Shown here: piece after piece, positions 5,801 to 5,961 of the stretch
How the letters are laid out: each line of letters starts with the position of its first letter
Position numbering within the stretch: the first letter of the stretch is position 1
Source of the DNA: an uncultured Lachnospiraceae bacterium
GTDB taxonomy: Bacteria; Bacillota; Clostridia; Lachnospirales; Lachnospiraceae
Direction: 5' to 3'
Length of the DNA stretch: 5,961 nucleotides
Assembly (NCBI GenBank): GCA_947589175.1
Contig: CANPZR010000166.1
Span: forward strand, 1-5,961
Position numbers and translations under genes: made by a program
Notes under the pieces: model-generated
What the model saw: only the letters and a program-made list of their open reading frames with translations
Databases searched by the model: none
What the model was told of the DNA's origin: nothing

Positions 5801-5814
5801 GTGTCGATTGACAC
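5801..5814. repeat. Inverted repeat in the lysA leader
   Basis: Arms GTGTC (5801-5805) and GACAC (5810-5814) flank a 4-bp centre. On the lysA strand the site begins TTGTGTCAA, echoing TTGTGCCAA in the neighbouring 22-bp dyad. The two may therefore be related half-sites for one regulator, or the second stem of a leader RNA. Confidence 0.45.
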
Positions 5815-5818
5815 AACA

Positions 5819-5840
5819 AAGTGTTGTTGGCACAACACTT
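5819..5840. promoter_or_regulatory. 22-bp dyad overlapping the lysA transcription start (likely operator)
   Basis: Perfect 9-bp arms, AAGTGTTGT (5819-5827) and ACAACACTT (5832-5840), flank 4 bp. The dyad directly abuts the -10 hexamer at 5841-5846 and covers the expected start at about 5834. That is the classic position for a repressor operator. As RNA, most of it would form a 5' stem-loop, which could also affect mRNA stability. Confidence 0.6.
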
Positions 5841-5869
5841 AGTATAAAATTATTTTTCCGCGCTGTCAA
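5841..5869 (-). promoter_or_regulatory. Strong promoter of lysA
   Basis: On the minus strand a perfect TTGACA (5864-5869) is followed after exactly 17 bp by TATACT (5841-5846, 5/6). The predicted start near 5834 gives a leader of about 65 bases, far too short for a lysine riboswitch. A and T runs lie upstream. This is the best sigma-A-type promoter in the window. Confidence 0.85.
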
Positions 5870-5936
5870 TCGGTCATTTTTTCGTGGGCAATAAATTCTT
5901 TGCGTTTAATGCTTAATTTTTTATTCTTTTTGGAAT

Positions 5937-5961
5937 CCTTTTTTATAGGCCTTTTTTATAG
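5937..5961. repeat. 12-bp tandem repeat in T-rich DNA at the window edge
   Basis: CCTTTTTTATAG occurs at 5937-5948 and again at 5950-5961, with one G between. Further T runs on the plus strand (A runs on the lysA strand) lie at 5877-5882, 5917-5922 and 5927-5931. No gene is seen in 5870-5961. The stretch could be a curved or UP-like element upstream of the lysA promoter, or spacer belonging to a gene outside the window. Confidence 0.5.

Noticed and set aside
5769..5840. Lysine riboswitch ahead of lysA
   Set aside because: The leader from the predicted start is about 65 bases, less than half the length of that riboswitch, with none of its conserved junction.

Overview
The window looks like an ordinary chromosomal segment of a low-redox, Gram-positive Clostridia-type bacterium, most likely Lachnospiraceae or a relative. 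The evidence is the clostridial form of seryl-tRNA synthetase, the divergent diaminopimelate decarboxylase, strong GGAGG-type ribosome binding sites, TTGACA/TATAAT-like promoters, and GC-rich genes separated by AT-rich intergenic DNA. No phage, insertion sequence, CRISPR array, tRNA or rRNA was seen. The taxonomic call is inference.

Layout, left to right. (1) 1-555, minus strand: the N-terminal 185 codons of a prephenate dehydrogenase (tyrA, tyrosine biosynthesis), cut by the window edge. (2) 556-655: a short intergenic gap with a near-perfect operator-like palindrome (603-621) inside a weak candidate tyrA promoter. (3) 656-1300, minus strand: a type I phosphoribosyltransferase-like protein, close to what is usually annotated as orotate phosphoribosyltransferase, with an altered PRPP loop. 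(4) 1301-1501: a divergent promoter region in which the phosphoribosyltransferase promoter and the serS promoter appear to share one self-complementary -35 hexamer (TTGCAA, 1372-1377). The serS leader also holds a 17-bp inverted repeat and a possible small leader ORF whose stop overlaps the serS start. (5) 1502-2788, plus strand: serS. (6) 2904-4490, plus strand: an exported NlpC/P60 peptidase with a hexapeptide-repeat and Pro/Thr/Glu linker and three probable Ig-like domains. It may be read through from serS, because no intrinsic terminator is visible between them. (7) 4494-5768, minus strand: a diaminopimelate decarboxylase-like enzyme (lysA), convergent with the peptidase gene and only 3 bp from its stop. 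(8) 5769-5961: the lysA control region, with a near-consensus promoter, two inverted repeats at and after the predicted transcription start, and a T-rich stretch (A-rich on the lysA strand) with a 12-bp tandem repeat at the window edge.

Functionally this is a housekeeping neighbourhood: aromatic and lysine/diaminopimelate amino acid synthesis, a nucleotide-type phosphoribosyltransferase, tRNA charging and cell-wall remodelling. The genes do not form one dedicated system. The noteworthy signals are regulatory (shared -35, leader ORF, lysA start-site dyads) or within proteins (altered catalytic motifs, repeat linker). I found no convincing evidence of a wholly new system.
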